Translations under genes and position numbers: made by a program
NCBI RefSeq assembly: GCF_019711535.1
Contig: NZ_JAIGNP010000003.1
Coordinates: 372,001-436,000, forward strand
DNA: 64,000 nt
Origin: Qipengyuania aestuarii
Lineage (GTDB): Bacteria > Pseudomonadota > Alphaproteobacteria > Sphingomonadales > Sphingomonadaceae
Direction: 5' to 3'
Notes under the pieces: model-generated
Database searches by the model: none
Told to the model about the DNA's origin: nothing
The model's input: the letters and a program-made list of their open reading frames with translations, nothing else
In this document: positions 9,977 through 18,670 of the stretch, piece after piece
How the letters are laid out: the number at the start of each line of letters is the position of its first letter
How positions within the stretch are numbered: position 1 is the first letter of the stretch

Positions 9977-10526
9977 GAACGATATAAAGCGCGCCTTCGC
10001 CGCCGTGCCTGATGTGGGCGCGGCGGACCGCGGCGATGGCGGAATGGTGGCTCGACGCGGCGAGCCAGTCCAGCACCTTGGCGCGAATGGCGCCCCGTGT
10101 ATGCCCACGGTCTGCCGGATCGACGGGGCGCGGCTTGCCTGTCACCAGCAGGATCGTGCGCGCGCCCATCGCGCGGGCCTGAGCGACCCCGCTCATCAAC
10201 CGGTTATAGGCGGCATCGAGGCCGTGCCCGTGAAGATCCAGCGTGAAGTCCGGCTGCACCGCACCCGACCGCATCCGCTTGTCCCATCCAGCATCGAGCG
10301 TGTTGCGCGTGGCATCGATCTGCTTGGGCGCGGGTTTGGGAACGGGGACCTGGCGCACCTGCTTCATGACCGCCTTGCGCGGCTGCGGTTGCCGCTTGGG
10401 CGGAGCGGCGGCCTTGGGTAGCGGCATCGGACTGGGAGCTTTGGCCGGATGCAGCCGGTCGACCGTTGCGGCGACCTTTTCCCACGCTTCCGCCTCGTCC
10501 GCCGAAAGGCCCCGCGGCGCGCTCAT
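9957..10526 (-). CDS. Smr-domain protein
   Basis: This is a 189-residue protein with a Pro/Lys/Ala-rich disordered N-terminal half and a C-terminal Smr (small MutS-related) domain. The domain shows the LDLHGHGLDAAYNRL motif, ILLVTGKPRP, and GAIRAKVLDWLA followed by the final GGEGALYIVLRR strand. Smr domains are nucleases or nucleic-acid binders, and stand-alone bacterial versions have been linked to ribosome rescue or DNA processing. It lies 22 bp downstream of mltA on the same strand, so it is probably co-transcribed with it. Confidence 0.88.
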   Translation of the reverse strand: MSAPRGLSADEAEAWEKVAATVDRLHPAKAPSPMPLPKAAAPPKRQPQPRKAVMKQVRQVPVPKPAPKQIDATRNTLDAGWDKRMRSGAVQPDFTLDLHGHGLDAAYNRLMSGVAQARAMGARTILLVTGKPRPVDPADRGHTRGAIRAKVLDWLAASSHHSAIAAVRRAHIRHGGEGALYIVLRRERG

Positions 10527-10548
10527 GGGGCGGACCCGAAGCGCGCGG

Positions 10549-11733
10549 TCATTGCTGGAGGCGCGCGAGCGTCCCCTTGGGAAGCAGCAGATAGGCCATG
10601 CCGCGCCCGCTCATGCCCCCGGCGATTTCGCTCGCATCGCCGCCATTGCCCCAGAAAGTGTCGAAGCGGTTCGCGCCCTTGATCGCGCCGCCGGTATCCT
10701 GCGCGATCCACAGACCGTCGGCCACGTCGCGGTCGAGGTCGAGCCAGACCGGCGCGCCGTAAGGAACGAAGTTGGGGTCCACAGCCACGCTGTCCCCCCG
10801 CTTGACCGGCACTTCAAGCGAGCCGAGCGGACCATCGGTGTCGAGCGGGCGGAAGAAGATCCAGCTCTTGTTGAGGTTCATGATCTCCGCGCCCTTTTGG
10901 GGGTTGTCGCGGATAAACTGGACGATGCCCTGCATGGAGGTGGCGTAGGGCGTACCGTCGCCGATCAGCCCCTGCTCACGCATCACGCGGCCGATGCCGA
11001 CATATTCGCGGCCATTCTGACCCGCATAGCCGATGCGCATCACGCTGCCGTCGGTCATGCGCAGCAGGCCGCTGCCCTGGATCTGCAGGAAGAAGAATTC
11101 GACCGGATCGGCTGCCCACGCAATCACCGGAACCTTGCCGTCCAATGCACCCTCGACGATCTGCGAACGCTCGTAATAGCGCACGAACTTGCCGCTTTCG
11201 TCATATCGGCCGAGGGGGGCGCGCCCGCTGCGCTCGCTTTCGGGAATGTCGTCGGGCCAGCCGCGCACCAGATCTTCCGGCATGGCATAGATCGGGACGT
11301 CGTACCCCGGCGCCGGCGTCCGGCTGCCAAGAATTTCGGGTTCGAAATAGCCAGTTGCGAACGCCTTGCCATCGCCGACGATGACGGTCTCGAACTGTGC
11401 GCTGAAAAAATCTGCCGCCGGGCCGGACCAGTTTTCCGCGGCTGCGCACGGTGCCTGCCAATCCACCCGGCGCGTCAGGCCGCTGACATCGTCGCGAAAC
11501 AGAATCTTGCTGCAGGAGGCGCGAAAAGCCGTGAGCGCGGAGGACGCATCGAAGCTCTGGAACGGCATGGTCTCGATCGCCGGACCCGGAGAAAGCGTGG
11601 CGGCCAGAGCATTGTCAGCGGGGATTGCCGGAGGCGGCTCGACCGCGCCCGTATCCAGCGGCGGGCGTGCACCTGGAACTGCGGCGCATCCCGCTAGGCT
11701 GAAGGCTGCAACCAGCCCGGCGAGAAAACGCAT
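10549..11733 (-). CDS. mltA: membrane-bound lytic murein transglycosylase A
   Basis: MltA is an outer-membrane lipoprotein that cleaves peptidoglycan glycan strands, leaving 1,6-anhydroMurNAc. The 394-residue sequence starts with a lipoprotein signal (MRFLAGLVAAFSLAGC; Cys16 in LAGC). It contains the GYFEPEI and GSGLLRMTDG segments of the MltA barrel and the C-terminal 3D domain. The catalytic Asp (near residue 346) lies in IAQDTGGAIKG, followed by NRFDTFWG. The gene sits between timA and smr on the minus strand with short gaps, a likely operon. Confidence 0.94.
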   Translation of the reverse strand: MRFLAGLVAAFSLAGCAAVPGARPPLDTGAVEPPPAIPADNALAATLSPGPAIETMPFQSFDASSALTAFRASCSKILFRDDVSGLTRRVDWQAPCAAAENWSGPAADFFSAQFETVIVGDGKAFATGYFEPEILGSRTPAPGYDVPIYAMPEDLVRGWPDDIPESERSGRAPLGRYDESGKFVRYYERSQIVEGALDGKVPVIAWAADPVEFFFLQIQGSGLLRMTDGSVMRIGYAGQNGREYVGIGRVMREQGLIGDGTPYATSMQGIVQFIRDNPQKGAEIMNLNKSWIFFRPLDTDGPLGSLEVPVKRGDSVAVDPNFVPYGAPVWLDLDRDVADGLWIAQDTGGAIKGANRFDTFWGNGGDASEIAGGMSGRGMAYLLLPKGTLARLQQ

Positions 11734-11761
11734 CTAACCCTCCGAAGTCGAATAGCGGGCG

Positions 11762-12463
11762 TCAGCCCTGATCGGTTTCGTCCAGCACCCAGTTCGGGTC
11801 GCGCGAATCGACATTGCGGCTGAATGTCCAGATGTCGCGGCTTTCCACCGCATCATCGAGCGATCCGGCGACGACATTGCCGTCCTTGTCGCGGGTGAGC
11901 GAGGCGATGTCGGATACGAACAGAACCGAGATGCGCGCCGTGCGCCTGTCCAGCTCGGCCGAATGAATGGTCGCATCCTCGATGCGGATCAGGCGGTTCT
12001 CGAGGGTTTCGCCCGCTGCCTGCCGCGCGTCGATCGCGCCGGAGAAGCCGGCATACACATCGTCATCGGTCAATTCGCGGAGCGTTTCCTTGTCGCCCTT
12101 CCAGAAGGCTTCGAGGATCATGCCGTAAGCCGCCTTCGCCCCTTCGAGGAAAGCCAGCAGATCGAAGCGCTGGTCGGCGCTCGCAATCGCGCGGATCGCG
12201 CTTTCATTCTCGGACGAGGCATTGTCCACACCGCGCAGTGTCACCGGCTCCCTGACCGGCGCGGCGCCGCGATCGAGCGCCGATGGCGCGCCCTTGGCGT
12301 CCGGCGCGTCGAAGCGGCGGTGCACAGGCTCTTCCTCATGCTCCGACCGCTGGCCGAGCACGGAATAGAGGCGCAGCCCCAGAAAGGCTGCAATGGCGGC
12401 GAGGATGACGATCTCGGTGATCACAAAAACAAGTCCAATCAGTATTCTCTCCTGCCTACGCAC
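11762..12463 (-). CDS. Tim44/TimA-family protein
   Basis: The product has one N-terminal transmembrane helix (ITEIVILAAIAAFLGLRLYS), a charged linker and a C-terminal Tim44-like domain (about residues 95–230, from FLEGAKAAYGMILEAFWKGD onward). Bacterial TimA is a membrane-anchored relative of the mitochondrial import motor subunit Tim44. The start is uncertain. The GTG at 12463 gives 233 residues, but an AGGAG lies inside that extension at 12449–12453 and points to a non-ATG start near 12442–12439 (CTG or ATT). The conserved part begins only around 12424 (GTG). It is divergent from secB, a known alphaproteobacterial arrangement. Confidence 0.85.
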   Translation of the reverse strand: MRRQERILIGLVFVITEIVILAAIAAFLGLRLYSVLGQRSEHEEEPVHRRFDAPDAKGAPSALDRGAAPVREPVTLRGVDNASSENESAIRAIASADQRFDLLAFLEGAKAAYGMILEAFWKGDKETLRELTDDDVYAGFSGAIDARQAAGETLENRLIRIEDATIHSAELDRRTARISVLFVSDIASLTRDKDGNVVAGSLDDAVESRDIWTFSRNVDSRDPNWVLDETDQG

Positions 12464-12693
12464 CGTAGCGTCGGCAGTTCCGTCCTACCTGCCCTAGATA
12501 GGGTCGAATTACAAACGGGCAATGTCGGACGGATGCCCTGATGCACCGCGTTTGCGCCGGATCGTGCCCGCTGCGCAGGCTCATTGCTCCCCGCCCGGTC
12601 AGGTGCTAGGCGCGCGCCGAACCGGTCGGAGAGCGCATCAAGCCATTCTTCCGACTCCGATGATTCGATCTGCAGAAGAAGTGATACGCGAAC

Positions 12694-13227
12694 ATGGCCG
12701 AAGAAAACGACGTACTGACCGATCTCAACATGGATCCCGCAGCCGGCGGCAACGGTGCGGACAATCGCCCGACGGTTGGTCTCATCAACCAGTACATCAA
12801 GGATCTTTCGGTCGAGAACCCGAACGCACCCGGCAGCTACCAGTGGCAGGAACAGCCCCGTGTCGACGTTCAGGTGAACATCGGCGCCGACAAGGTGAGC
12901 GAAGAAGTCACTGAAGTCGAACTGAAGGTTACTGTCCGCGCCGATGGCGACCAAGGCAATTTCTACCTCGTCGAGCTCGCCTATTGCGGCCTCGTCGGCA
13001 TGCGCAACGTACCAGACGAACACGCCCATGCCTTCCTGTTCGCAGAAGCGCCGCGCCTGCTTTTCCCTTTCGCCCGCGCGATCATTTCCGACGCGGTACG
13101 CGATGCCGGTTTCCCGCCGCTCTTGCTCGACCCGATGGATTTTGGCGCGCTATATCAGCAGCAGCTTCAGGCCCGTGCGGCACAGCAGGGTGGTGAAGAC
13201 GTCCCTGCACCGACCGGCAACGCCTAA
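12694..13227 (+). CDS. secB: protein-export chaperone SecB
   Basis: SecB is a tetrameric cytoplasmic chaperone that keeps preproteins unfolded and hands them to SecA. The 177-residue product shows the SecB core: QYIKDLSVENPNAP, the VDVQVNIGADKV strand, YCGLVGMRNV, and the PRLLFPFARAIISD / PPLLLDPMDFGALY C-terminal helices. The N- and C-termini are extended relative to the E. coli protein (155 residues), which is usual in alphaproteobacteria. It is divergent from timA, and murJ follows 28 bp later, possibly co-transcribed. Confidence 0.96.
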   Translation: MAEENDVLTDLNMDPAAGGNGADNRPTVGLINQYIKDLSVENPNAPGSYQWQEQPRVDVQVNIGADKVSEEVTEVELKVTVRADGDQGNFYLVELAYCGLVGMRNVPDEHAHAFLFAEAPRLLFPFARAIISDAVRDAGFPPLLLDPMDFGALYQQQLQARAAQQGGEDVPAPTGNA

Positions 13228-13255
13228 TCGGCCAGATCAGGGAACAGGCTAGGCC

Positions 13256-14899
13256 ATGAGCCTGCTCAAAAATGTCGGCACGATCGGCTCACTCACCATG
13301 GTGAGCCGCGTTGCCGGCATGGCGCGCGAGATGATCTTCAGCCGCGTATTGGGCGCCAATGGCGTGACCGACGCGTGGTTCCAAGCCTTCATCATCCCCA
13401 ACGTCTTCCGCCGCCTGTTTGCGGAAGGCGCGTTTTCGGCGGCCTTCGTACCCATGTTCTCCAAGCGCCTTCACGGCGAAGGGGGCATAGAAGACGCGCG
13501 CAGTTTTTCCGACGACGTGCTGAGCATTTTCCTGCCGGTGCTGATCGTGGTCTGCGCCGTCATGATGCTGGCCATGCCGTGGGTAATCTGGGCGCTGGGC
13601 GACCAGGCCCGTGATCCGGTGAATTTCGACATGGAAGTCGATTTCGCGCAGATCATGTTCCCCTATATCTTGCTGGTGAGCCTGGTGACGCTGTTCACCG
13701 GCATGCTGAATTCGGTCAGTCGCTTCGCGCCGGGCGCCAGCTTTCCGATCCTGCTGAATGTCACGCTGATCGCGGGCTTGCTGTTCGGCGATTATGCGAT
13801 GAACGAATGGGGCTGGACCACGCGCCAGGTCGGGTACAGCCAGGCCTGGGCAGTCACGATCGGCGGAATGATCCAGCTTGCCTGGCTGTATTACTGGACG
13901 CGGGTTGAAGGGTTTCGCCCCAAGCTGCTCTGGCCGCGCATCACCCCGGAGGTGAAACGCCTGTCGATCATTGCGCTGCCAGCGGCGATCGGCGGTGGCG
14001 CCTACCAGCTGAATACGCTGGTCCAGCTCTATTTCCTCAACCAGCTCGACAGCGGTTCGATCAGCTACATGAACTATGCCGATCGCCTCAACCAGCTGCC
14101 CCTGGGGATCATCGGGATCGCCCTGTCGACCGCCATCCTGCCGACGCTGTCGAAATTCGTCGGGGCCAAGAACAGGGAAGGCACCGACCGGGTGCAGTCC
14201 GACGCCATCGAACTGTCGATGCTGCTGACCCTGCCCGCCGCGGTGGCGCTTGCGGTATGCGCCGTGCCGTTCACCACCATGCTGTTCCAGGGCGGCGCAT
14301 TCTCGGTCGAACAGGCGCGGCTGACCGGCAATGTGCTGGCGGCCCTCGTCCTCGGCCTGCCCGCCTATGTGCTGGTAAAGGTGCTGGTGCCCAATTTCTA
14401 CGCCCGTTCTGATACGCGAACGCCGGTCTACGCAGCCTTTATCTCGCTCGTCGTTTTCCTCGCGGTCTGTATCTGGAACAACGGGATGAACCTTGGCGGC
14501 CGCAGCGAGTGGCTGGGTTACGCAATCGACCTCCCCCGCCTTCAGTTCGCAGGGCTGGGTTACGGCGTGGTCGGAATCGGTTTTGCCAGCGTGATCGGCG
14601 CATGGATCAATGTGGGCTATCTGTACTGGGTGCTGGTCAGGCGCGGATATTACACGATCCCGCTCGCCCTTGTCGGACGGCTCGCCCGGCAGCTGATCGC
14701 TGCCGCCGCGATGGGCGCCGCCTTGTGGTTTGCCCGCGATTTGCTAACCGGCTGGTACTCTGCCGGATTGTTCGCACGCGCGGGCGCTCTTATCGTCCTC
14801 GTGCTGTGTTCGGCCGCAGTCTATTTCGGCGTGGCCTTCCTGGTCGGCGCGATCGACAGGCAGCGGATCGTTGCCTTCACCAAGAAGAGAGCTCCATAA
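13256..14899 (+). CDS. murJ: lipid II flippase MurJ
   Basis: MurJ flips lipid-linked peptidoglycan precursor across the inner membrane. The 547-residue product has about 14 hydrophobic helices. The N-terminal family signature runs from VSRVAGMAREMIFSRVLG to the AFIIPNVFRRLFAEGAFS segment, whose charged residues line the central cavity, and FVPMFSK follows. TM7–8 carry the typical GLPAYVLVKVLVPNFYA. It lies 28 bp after secB and only 4 bp before trpS, so these genes are probably transcribed together. Confidence 0.96.
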   Translation: MSLLKNVGTIGSLTMVSRVAGMAREMIFSRVLGANGVTDAWFQAFIIPNVFRRLFAEGAFSAAFVPMFSKRLHGEGGIEDARSFSDDVLSIFLPVLIVVCAVMMLAMPWVIWALGDQARDPVNFDMEVDFAQIMFPYILLVSLVTLFTGMLNSVSRFAPGASFPILLNVTLIAGLLFGDYAMNEWGWTTRQVGYSQAWAVTIGGMIQLAWLYYWTRVEGFRPKLLWPRITPEVKRLSIIALPAAIGGGAYQLNTLVQLYFLNQLDSGSISYMNYADRLNQLPLGIIGIALSTAILPTLSKFVGAKNREGTDRVQSDAIELSMLLTLPAAVALAVCAVPFTTMLFQGGAFSVEQARLTGNVLAALVLGLPAYVLVKVLVPNFYARSDTRTPVYAAFISLVVFLAVCIWNNGMNLGGRSEWLGYAIDLPRLQFAGLGYGVVGIGFASVIGAWINVGYLYWVLVRRGYYTIPLALVGRLARQLIAAAAMGAALWFARDLLTGWYSAGLFARAGALIVLVLCSAAVYFGVAFLVGAIDRQRIVAFTKKRAP

Positions 14900-14903
14900 T
14901 TCC

Positions 14904-15920
14904 ATGCGCGTAGTCTCCGGCATCCAGCCCACCGGCAATCTCCACCTCGGCAATTACCTCGGGGCGATCCGCAACTGGGTGCGGATGCAGGACGAGATGG
15001 GGGATGGAGAGCAGTGCCTGTTCTTCCTGGCCGATCTGCATGCCATTTCCATGCCGCATGACCCGGCCGAATTGCGCAAGGGCACGCTGGAGATGGCGGC
15101 CGCCCTCGTCGCGTGCGGCATCGATCCGGCAAAGAGCGTATTGTTCAATCAGGCACAGGTCCCGCAGCACGCCGAATTGCAGTGGCTGCTCGGCGGGACG
15201 GCTCGCATGGGTTGGCTCAACCGCATGACGCAGTGGAAGGACAAGGCTGGCAAGAACCGCGAAGGCCAGTCGGTCGCGCTGTTTACCTATCCCGTGCTGC
15301 AGGCCGCCGACGTGCTGCTGTACCAGGCGACGCATGTTCCAGTGGGCGAGGATCAGAAGCAGCATCTCGAACTGGCGCGCGATATCGCCCAGAAGTTCAA
15401 CAATGATTTCGCCTCGGAAGAGGCCCCGGTCTTCACCCTGCCCGACCCCATCGTTCCGCCGCAGGCCGCACGCATCATGTCGCTGCGCGACGGCTTGGCC
15501 AAGATGAGCAAGTCCGATCCTTCGGAAATGAGCCGGATCAACCTTGCCGATGACGCCGACACGATCATGAAAAAGGTCAAGAAGGCCAAGACCGATCCGG
15601 AAGCGCTGCCGGGCGAGGAAGCCGGGCTGGCCGGACGCCCCGAAGCGTTGAATCTGGTCACGATCTACGCTGCCTTGACCGAAGGCAGTGTGGAAACCGT
15701 CCTCAAGGATTTCGGGGGCGAAGGCTTCGGCAAGTTCAAGCCCGCCTTGGGCGAAGTGATGGTGGAAAGCCTACGCCCGATCTCCGAGCGCTTCACCGCA
15801 TTGCTGGAAGACCGCGAGGCACTGGACGCCATCCTTGCCCGCGGCGCATCGCAAGCTCGCGAAATCGCAGTGCCGACGCTCGAGAAGACATACGAGTCCC
15901 TGGGCCTTGTACGCGGCTGA
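14904..15920 (+). CDS. trpS: tryptophanyl-tRNA synthetase
   Basis: This is a class I aminoacyl-tRNA synthetase of 338 residues, the normal size. The ATP-binding HIGH-type motif is HLGN in GIQPTGNLHLGNYLGA (residues 5–20), and the second signature is KMSKSDP near residue 200. The PVLQAADVLLYQATHVPVG segment is typical. The start is the ATG at 14904, four bases after the murJ stop; the reading frame extends further upstream only inside murJ. The 3' end overlaps the proposed start of the CPBP gene by 14 bp. Confidence 0.96.
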   Translation: MRVVSGIQPTGNLHLGNYLGAIRNWVRMQDEMGDGEQCLFFLADLHAISMPHDPAELRKGTLEMAAALVACGIDPAKSVLFNQAQVPQHAELQWLLGGTARMGWLNRMTQWKDKAGKNREGQSVALFTYPVLQAADVLLYQATHVPVGEDQKQHLELARDIAQKFNNDFASEEAPVFTLPDPIVPPQAARIMSLRDGLAKMSKSDPSEMSRINLADDADTIMKKVKKAKTDPEALPGEEAGLAGRPEALNLVTIYAALTEGSVETVLKDFGGEGFGKFKPALGEVMVESLRPISERFTALLEDREALDAILARGASQAREIAVPTLEKTYESLGLVRG

Positions 15921-16650
15921 CAATAGTCAGCTCCTGCCAGTCAAAGAGGTCGTATCGAAGACTTACAGCGAACTCCTGTCTTTCGTCCGCTCACCGGTTC
16001 CGCCTGTCGGGCGCCAACCGCTTGGGCGGACAAGAACCATCGCACTCCTTACCGTCCTCGGGATCGATATCGGAATTGTTGCGGTCTTCCTGATCGCCAT
16101 GTTCAGTGCAGAAGCGGCTGGGGCAGCATTTCCGGCTACCCCAGACTTCGGGATCAGCCCGCTCTTCCTATTCCTATTCGCCACGACGGTCGCGCCGGTG
16201 CTCGAAGAAGTAATATTTCGCGGCTGGCTTAGCGGACGCAAAGCTGACCTCGAATTCGCGGGGACGATACTGGGTCTCGCCGCGATTGCGTTCGCTGGCT
16301 TTGCCTTGTTTTCCGGAGACGCAATCGCCTGGCTTTCGGTCTTCGCCATTGGCGCGGTAGCAGCTTTGTTACGATGGGGGGTTCGCCGAAAAACTCACCA
16401 GGCGATGCCGGGCTGGTTCGCTCGCCATTACGCCAAGATCGTCTATCTGAGTTCCCTAGCTTTCGGCGCCGTTCACCTGACGAATTACGACACCTTCTCC
16501 GCAATTCATTTAGTGATGGTTCTTCCGCAGACGATAGGCGGAGTACTCTTGGCATTCACGCGCACGAAGTTGGGCCTAAATGCCTCGATAGTCCAGCACG
16601 CCCTCTTCAACGCGTTGGTTTTCGGCGCAGATACTGCCTTTGCCAGTTAA
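15907..16650 (+). CDS. CPBP family intramembrane metalloprotease
   Basis: This is an approximately 247-residue membrane protein of the CPBP (CAAX protease/bacteriocin-processing, Abi) family. The motifs are all present: the di-glutamate EEVIFRGWL, then a histidine in [12 protein letters not shown], and a third motif [14 protein letters not shown]. These are the residues that coordinate the catalytic metal in Rce1-like proteases. About six to eight helices are predicted. The start is unclear. A TTG at 15907 overlaps the trpS tail and is the best candidate; the frame remains open further back within trpS. The substrate is unknown; bacterial CPBP proteins include immunity and peptide-processing enzymes. 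Confidence 0.82.
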   Translation: MYAADNSQLLPVKEVVSKTYSELLSFVRSPVPPVGRQPLGRTRTIALLTVLGIDIGIVAVFLIAMFSAEAAGAAFPATPDFGISPLFLFLFATTVAPVLEEVIFRGWLSGRKADLEFAGTILGLAAIAFAGFALFSGDAIAWLSVFAIGAVAALLRWGVRRKTHQAMPGWFARHYAKIVYLSSLAFGAVHLTNYDTFSAIHLVMVLPQTIGGVLLAFTRTKLGLNASIVQHALFNALVFGADTAFAS

Positions 16651-16994
16651 ACGTTAACGGCGGTCCCGCTCGCCGAAACCATCAGCATCGAGCCAGTGTC
16701 ACCGATGACCTCATAGTCGAGATCGACGCCGACGACGGCATTGCCACCGCGAGTCGCCGCTTCGGCCTGCAATTCCTCGATCGCCTGTTCGCGGGCATCG
16801 CGCAGGATGCGTTCGTAGCTCCCCGAACGCCCTCCGACGATATCGCGGATATTGGCGAAAAGGTCGCGAAACAGGTTCGCGCCCACGATTACTTCACCGG
16901 TGACGATGCCGAGATAATCCTGAATGGGCCGCCCTTCGATGGTGGGCGTGGTGGTCACGATGACGCCGCGCGCGTCCTTCCAGGGTCCGGGCAT
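16647..16994 (-). CDS. YbjQ/UPF0145 family protein
   Basis: A 115-residue protein of the YbjQ (putative heavy-metal-binding domain) family: [24 protein letters not shown] at the start, [19 protein letters not shown] in the middle and [15 protein letters not shown] near the end. These form a small pentameric fold in structures of relatives. The function is not established. The ATG at 16994 is preceded by GGAG at proper spacing; the in-frame TTG at 17006 is less likely. Its stop overlaps the convergent CPBP gene by 4 bp. Confidence 0.87.
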   Translation of the reverse strand: MPGPWKDARGVIVTTTPTIEGRPIQDYLGIVTGEVIVGANLFRDLFANIRDIVGGRSGSYERILRDAREQAIEELQAEAATRGGNAVVGVDLDYEVIGDTGSMLMVSASGTAVNV

Positions 16995-17047
16995 TCCAAT
17001 CTCCAATCATCTACTGTATTAATAGCATACCACGCCTGCTGCGTGGA

Positions 17048-17920
17048 TCAACCGTTGATGATCATCCCGCCATTGGGATGGAGGACCTGTCCGGACATGT
17101 AGGAGCTGTCCTCGCAGGCAAGAAACAGGAAGGACGGAGCCACCTCATTGGGTTCGCCGGGCCGCCCCATCGGTGTGTCCTCGCCGAAGTCGTCCATATT
17201 CTCGGGCGGTTGCCCGCCCATGGGGTTGAGCGGCGTCCAGATCGGGCCCGGGGCCACTGCATTCACACGGATACCCTCGCCTACAAGATTTTCCGACAGC
17301 GACCGGGTGAACGCAGTGATTGCTCCCTTGGTAGAACTGTAATCGAGGAGGATGGCGGCGCCCTGATACATGGTGACGCTGGTGCAATTGATGATTGCCG
17401 CCCCTTTCTTCAGATGCGGACGGGCGGCCTGAGTCAGGTAAAACATCGAAAAGATGTTGGTCTGGAACGTGCGCTGCAGCTGTTCGACCGTGATATCGGT
17501 AATATCGTCATCGGGGTGCTGCTCGCCTGCGATATTGGCGAGGATATCGAGCTGGCCCCATTTGTCGATCACGCGGTCGATCAGCAGTTTGCAGCTGTCG
17601 GGACAGCCGAGATCGCTTTCGTGCAGCAAGGCCTCGCTGCCTTCCTGCTCGATCGCTTCCGCAGTGATCTTGGCGTCGTCGTTCTCCTCGAGATAGGCGA
17701 TCGCCACCTTCGCGCCCTCGCGCGCGAACAGGACCGCGGTGGCGCGGCCGATGCCGCTGTCACCTCCGGTCACGATCGCCACCTTGCCTTTCAGCCGCCC
17801 CGATCCGGGATAGCGCGGCTGCCATTCGGGCTTGCGTTCAAGATCGGTCTCCGAACCCGGCATGCGGGGTTCTTCTGAGATTTCCTCAACAAATGCGGTT
17901 TTCACATTTTCGGTGGTCAT
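17048..17920 (-). CDS. SDR family oxidoreductase (YhdG/GSP39-like)
   Basis: A 290-residue short-chain dehydrogenase/reductase. It has the Rossmann motif VAIVTGGDSGIGRA, the NIAGEQ segment (NNAG equivalent), catalytic Ser in INCTSVTMYQG, and the YxxxK motif Y-S-S-T-K. It ends with the EVAPSFLFLACEDSSYMSGQVLHPNGG tail typical of the stress-related subgroup that carries an N-terminal extension (MPGSETDLERKPEWQPRYPG). That subgroup is induced under general stress in other bacteria. The substrate is unknown. The ATG at 17920 has AAAGGA upstream. It is followed upstream by the GapR-like gene on the same strand. Confidence 0.9.
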   Translation of the reverse strand: MTTENVKTAFVEEISEEPRMPGSETDLERKPEWQPRYPGSGRLKGKVAIVTGGDSGIGRATAVLFAREGAKVAIAYLEENDDAKITAEAIEQEGSEALLHESDLGCPDSCKLLIDRVIDKWGQLDILANIAGEQHPDDDITDITVEQLQRTFQTNIFSMFYLTQAARPHLKKGAAIINCTSVTMYQGAAILLDYSSTKGAITAFTRSLSENLVGEGIRVNAVAPGPIWTPLNPMGGQPPENMDDFGEDTPMGRPGEPNEVAPSFLFLACEDSSYMSGQVLHPNGGMIING

Positions 17921-17991
17921 GGGTGAAATCCTTTCACCCAACCAACCCGGTGGCCTGGCGCGGCGTTCCGTCGGTCCGCCGCAGCTTGGCC

Positions 17992-18228
17992 TCAACCCAT
18001 GCCGAGCGCGGCCTTGTAGGTGTCGAGGATGGTTTCCTGCTCGCTGCGCTCATCGGGCTTCATCTTCCGCAGCTTGATGATCTGACGCATGATCTTCGTG
18101 TCGTATCCGACAGCCTTGGATTCGGCATAAACGTCACGGATATCGTCCGCGATGCCCTTCTTTTCCTCTTCGAGGCGCTCGATACGCTCGATCAGCAGGC
18201 GCAGGCGGTCGTCGGTGGCTTCGGCCAT
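17992..18228 (-). CDS. gapR: DUF2312 / GapR-like nucleoid-associated protein
   Basis: This 78-residue protein has two helices rich in charged residues: [33 protein letters not shown], then [25 protein letters not shown]. That is the DUF2312 signature. In Caulobacter this family (GapR) is a small essential protein that binds overtwisted, AT-rich DNA ahead of replication and transcription and stimulates topoisomerases. Length and the conserved central RQIIKLRKM are as in that family. It lies between the DUF1244 and SDR genes, all on the minus strand. Confidence 0.9.
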   Translation of the reverse strand: MAEATDDRLRLLIERIERLEEEKKGIADDIRDVYAESKAVGYDTKIMRQIIKLRKMKPDERSEQETILDTYKAALGMG

Positions 18229-18309
18229 TTTCAGGAGTGCTCCAATGAAATGAGAATCGGTTGCCGGGTGCGATAGCCACCCACCCGGCCCGGGTGAAGG
18301 CGCTTGTGG

Positions 18310-18621
18310 TTACTCCACCCGATTTTTCGCGACGCTTTCCTTCATCCGCGCGAGCTGTTCGTCGGTCGCGGGGGTCTGGCGGGTCGCCTTCCATTCGTCC
18401 TGCGGCATTCCGTGAATCACTTCGCGCGCAGCGGCCTTGTCGCCGTCATAGCCTGCATCGATGATCCAGTCGGCCAGACAGTTGCGACAGAAGCCCGATA
18501 GACCCATCAGGTCGATATTCTGCGCATCGTGGCGATGCTGCAAATGGCGGACCAGGCGCCGGAAGGCGGCCGCCGCTACGTCATCGGGAAGTTGGTCGAG
18601 TGCGTTTGTATTCGTATCCAT
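18310..18621 (-). CDS. DUF1244 family protein
   Basis: A 103-residue protein of the DUF1244 family. The hallmark is an LVRHLQHRHDAQNIDLMGLSGFCRNCLADW region, with a FCRNCL cysteine pair, followed by the YGMPQDEWK-type motif (here IHGMPQDEWKA). Function is unknown; the protein is found widely in Proteobacteria and is small and cytoplasmic. The ATG at 18621 has AAGGA upstream; the frame is open back to 18792, but those residues run into the divergent pyk gene and look non-coding. It is divergent from pyk with about 50 bp between the starts. Confidence 0.85.
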   Translation of the reverse strand: MDTNTNALDQLPDDVAAAAFRRLVRHLQHRHDAQNIDLMGLSGFCRNCLADWIIDAGYDGDKAAAREVIHGMPQDEWKATRQTPATDEQLARMKESVAKNRVE

Positions 18622-18670
18622 CGAAAGCTTGTCCTTGAGTTGCCACACGGCTCTGCCATAGGCGTTGTTC

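Noticed and set aside
8470-9987. 505-codon plus frame across the DUF2306 and Pr6Pr genes
   Set aside because: Reads through in another phase; the DUF2306 and Pr6Pr frames have membrane-protein patterns and proper starts.
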